Below are positions 62,547-64,000 of a stretch of 64,000 bases of DNA, one piece after another (positions within the stretch are counted from its first letter, which is position 1; each line of letters opens with the position of its first letter). Source of the stretch: Brachybacterium sp. UMB0905 (lineage in GTDB: Bacteria; Actinomycetota; Actinomycetes; Actinomycetales; Dermabacteraceae); assembly GCF_002871795.1 (NCBI RefSeq), contig NZ_PNHL01000003.1:23392-87391 (forward strand), in the 5' to 3' direction. The translations under genes were made by a program, and so were the position numbers. The notes below the pieces were generated by a model, which did no database searches, was not told the DNA's origin, and saw only the letters and a list, made by a program, of their open reading frames with translations.

Positions 62547-62768
62547 TCACTTGTAGCGGTAGACGATGCGGCCCCGATCGAGGTCGTAGGGGCTCAGCTC
62601 GACGACCACGCGGTCCTCGGGAAGGATGCGGATGTAGTGCTGGCGCATCTTCCCGGAGATGTGCGCGAGCACCATGTGCCCGTTGTCGAGCTCCACGCGG
62701 AAGCGCGCGTTCGCGAGCGCCTCCGTGACCGTGCCTTCGACCTCGATCACTCCGTCCTTCTTCGCCAT
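62547..62768 (-). CDS. infA: Translation initiation factor IF-1
   Basis: 73 aa, complete OB-fold: [40 protein letters not shown] and [20 protein letters not shown] ends only one nucleotide before the ATG, a spacing too short for a normal Shine-Dalgarno, so the mRNA may initiate another way. Encoded at its usual place after map and before rpmJ. Confidence 0.98.
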   Translation of the reverse strand: MAKKDGVIEVEGTVTEALANARFRVELDNGHMVLAHISGKMRQHYIRILPEDRVVVELSPYDLDRGRIVYRYK

Positions 62769-63089
62769 GCCTCCCCAATCTCTCGCCTCCGGGGCCGGAG
62801 GCTGAGTTCCGCGTTGCTGAGTTCCTGACTTATCAGGTCCTGCACACCGCGACGCCAGGTGACGAGGCGGTGAGGGTGCTGCTCCCATCAGATGCCGATG
62901 CGGCACTGCCGCTGGACCATCGACGGGCCATCCGGCGAGCCCACAGACTCACCCAGAGACGCCGCGCGTGCGGAGCACACCCGATGAATCAGCTTACACG
63001 GGCACGGTCAGCAAGACCATGGCCTCGTACGATGACGCCGGTCACTCCCGCGGGGCAGCTCAAGGCCCGAAACCTCCCTCGTCGGACCC
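62769..63089 (-). promoter_or_regulatory. infA upstream region with promoter and long leader
   Basis: 321 nt without a gene between map and infA. TAAGCT (62991-62996) is the best -10 candidate, which leaves a leader of about 215 nt with several GC stems and the decamer-poor GC stretch near infA. So infA–rpmJ–rpsM probably has its own start besides read-through from map. Confidence 0.5.
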
Positions 63090-63932
63090 TCACTCCCCCG
63101 CCACCGGGTCCGGGGCGGCGCGCACTCCGCGCCGCGCCAGCTCCTCCTCGCCGCCATCCCCAGCAGTCAGCACGAGCAGACCCTGCTCGGTGACGGCCAC
63201 CGAATGCTCTTCATGGGCAGCGCGACCGCCACCGGTGGCGCGCACCGTCCAGTCATCCTCGTCGAGCTCCCAGGTTCCCGAGCCCTGGATCAGCATCGGC
63301 TCGATCGCCAGGCACATGCCGGGACGGACCTTCGGGCCGCGCGAGCGGGTGCGGTAGTTCATGACATCCGGCGGCTGATGCATCGCGGTGCCGATCCCGT
63401 GCCCACCGAAGCCCTCCAGATGCGAGAGCGCATCCCCGGCGGCGTCGGCGACGAAGTCCTCGATCGCCGCGCCGACATCGCCCACCCGCTGAGCGGTCGC
63501 GAGCGCCGCGATACCGGTCCACAGCGCATCCCGGGTGACCTCCACCAGATCCTCATCGGCCACCGAGCGGGGCTCGCCCACCACATGGGTGCGGGCGGCA
63601 TCGGAATGCCAGCCATCCAGGATCAGACCGCCGTCGATCGAGACCAGATCCCCCTCCTCGAGCACCTGCTCGCCGGGGATGCCGTGGACCACGACCTCGT
63701 TGACGCTGATGCACAGCGTGGCCGGGAAACCCATGTACCCCAGGAAGTTCGGGGTGCCGCCGAGGTCCCGGATCATCTCATGCGCGAGATCATCGAGGTG
63801 GTCGGTGGTGATCCCGGGGCGGATCTGCTCGGCGAGCATCTCGTGGACCTGATGCAGCGCCAGCCCACTGCGACGCATCTGGTGGATCTGCTCCGGGGTC
63901 TTGAGCTCCACCCGTTCCGGACGCAGCCCCAT
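63090..63932 (-). CDS. map: Methionine aminopeptidase, type I
   Basis: 280 aa. N-terminal methionine removal. Metal ligands: Asp in SIDGGLILDGWHSDAARTH (two Asp), His in GHGIGTAMHQPP, Glu in AIEPMLIQG and Glu in HEEHSVAV. Start overlaps the adk stop (TGATG). The first ten residues (MGLRPERVEL) precede the usual KTPEQI start; the N-terminal long zinc-finger form is absent. The C-terminal tail is longer by about 20 residues. Confidence 0.96.
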   Translation of the reverse strand: MGLRPERVELKTPEQIHQMRRSGLALHQVHEMLAEQIRPGITTDHLDDLAHEMIRDLGGTPNFLGYMGFPATLCISVNEVVVHGIPGEQVLEEGDLVSIDGGLILDGWHSDAARTHVVGEPRSVADEDLVEVTRDALWTGIAALATAQRVGDVGAAIEDFVADAAGDALSHLEGFGGHGIGTAMHQPPDVMNYRTRSRGPKVRPGMCLAIEPMLIQGSGTWELDEDDWTVRATGGGRAAHEEHSVAVTEQGLLVLTAGDGGEEELARRGVRAAPDPVAGE

Positions 63933-64000
63933 CAGGCGCCGAGAGCATCGCGCAGGGACGCGGTCACCTGGTCGATCGAGGCCATGCCATCCACGCGGCG
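63932..64000 (-). CDS. adk: Adenylate kinase, C-terminal end (partial, cut by window)
   Basis: Only the last 22 residues and stop are in the window: RRVDGMASIDQVTASLRDAL then GA. The VDGM…I..V…L pattern is the end of adenylate kinase, and adk precedes map and infA in the usual order. Reaction: AMP + ATP to 2 ADP. Confidence 0.85.
   Translation of the reverse strand, partial: RRVDGMASIDQVTASLRDALGA

Overview
The window is a GC-rich (roughly 70%) chromosomal segment from an actinobacterium. Evidence: a mycothiol S-conjugate amidase next to a DUF4307 gene and greA (a characteristic actinobacterial neighbourhood), an S9/L13–truA–glmM–glmS–coaA–acpS–alr–tsaE/tsaB block, a divergent fatty-acid cluster resembling mycobacterial htdX/fabG4/fadA2, and many genes whose -10 box lies 6–7 nt before the start codon. 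The order is most like Micrococcales (Dermabacteraceae/Brachybacterium is my best guess, not proven). Almost all of it is ordinary core genome; no phage, IS element, rRNA, tRNA or CRISPR array was seen.

Layout. 0.2–8 kb: haemolysin III protein with a palindromic operator, mca and a small membrane protein, DUF4307, greA with a structured leader, an AI-2E family permease, and a two-gene ABC exporter. 7.8–17.5 kb: a minus-strand chain rimI, tsaB, tsaE, alr, nnrDE, acpS, glmS, then divergent coaA and convergent glmM (tRNA t6A modification, D-alanine and UDP-GlcNAc supply, CoA/ACP maturation). 17.7–21 kb: SWIM–SNF2 ATPase. 21.1–23.5 kb: the most unusual locus, a TusA-like carrier, a DsrE-like protein and a TusA-like/core-MetE fusion in one operon. 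23.7–25.9 kb: D-2-hydroxyacid dehydrogenase coupled to an orphan EIIC-type permease. 26.2–28.4 kb: rpsI, rplM, truA. 28.5–30.8 kb: purD, purC. 31–34.8 kb: TPP-riboswitch-controlled ykoF, ykoE and a fused ykoD-ykoC thiamine/HMP ECF transporter. 35.3–37.4 kb: metallo-hydrolase, purS, purQ. 37.4–43.7 kb: small regulators and membrane proteins, a methyltransferase, pirin, nucleoside hydrolase, vapBC. 43.7–50.4 kb: MaoC, FabG4-type reductase and thiolase, divergent from a TetR regulator and acyl-CoA oxidase. 50.4–54.4 kb: dck, dgk, purL. 54.5–59.2 kb: a pyruvyl-transferase/glycosyltransferase fusion beside an SLH-bearing amidase. 59.5–64 kb: rplQ, rpoA, rpsK, rpsM, rpmJ, infA, map and the end of adk.

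Signals that cut across genes: three intergenic copies of a CCGAGTGCACCGAT palindrome, two of them flanked by 32-bp tandem units; a decamer CCCGTCGGCC/GGCCGACGGG seen 19 times; and a recurrent TANNNT–N6/7–start-codon layout implying many leaderless mRNAs. Purine genes are split over three places (purDC, purSQ, purL) and the dck/dgk salvage kinases sit beside purL.

Starts were chosen from ribosome binding sites, leaderless promoters, 4-nt ATGA/GTGA overlaps and family N-termini; functions are assigned by recognising motifs by eye, without database searches.
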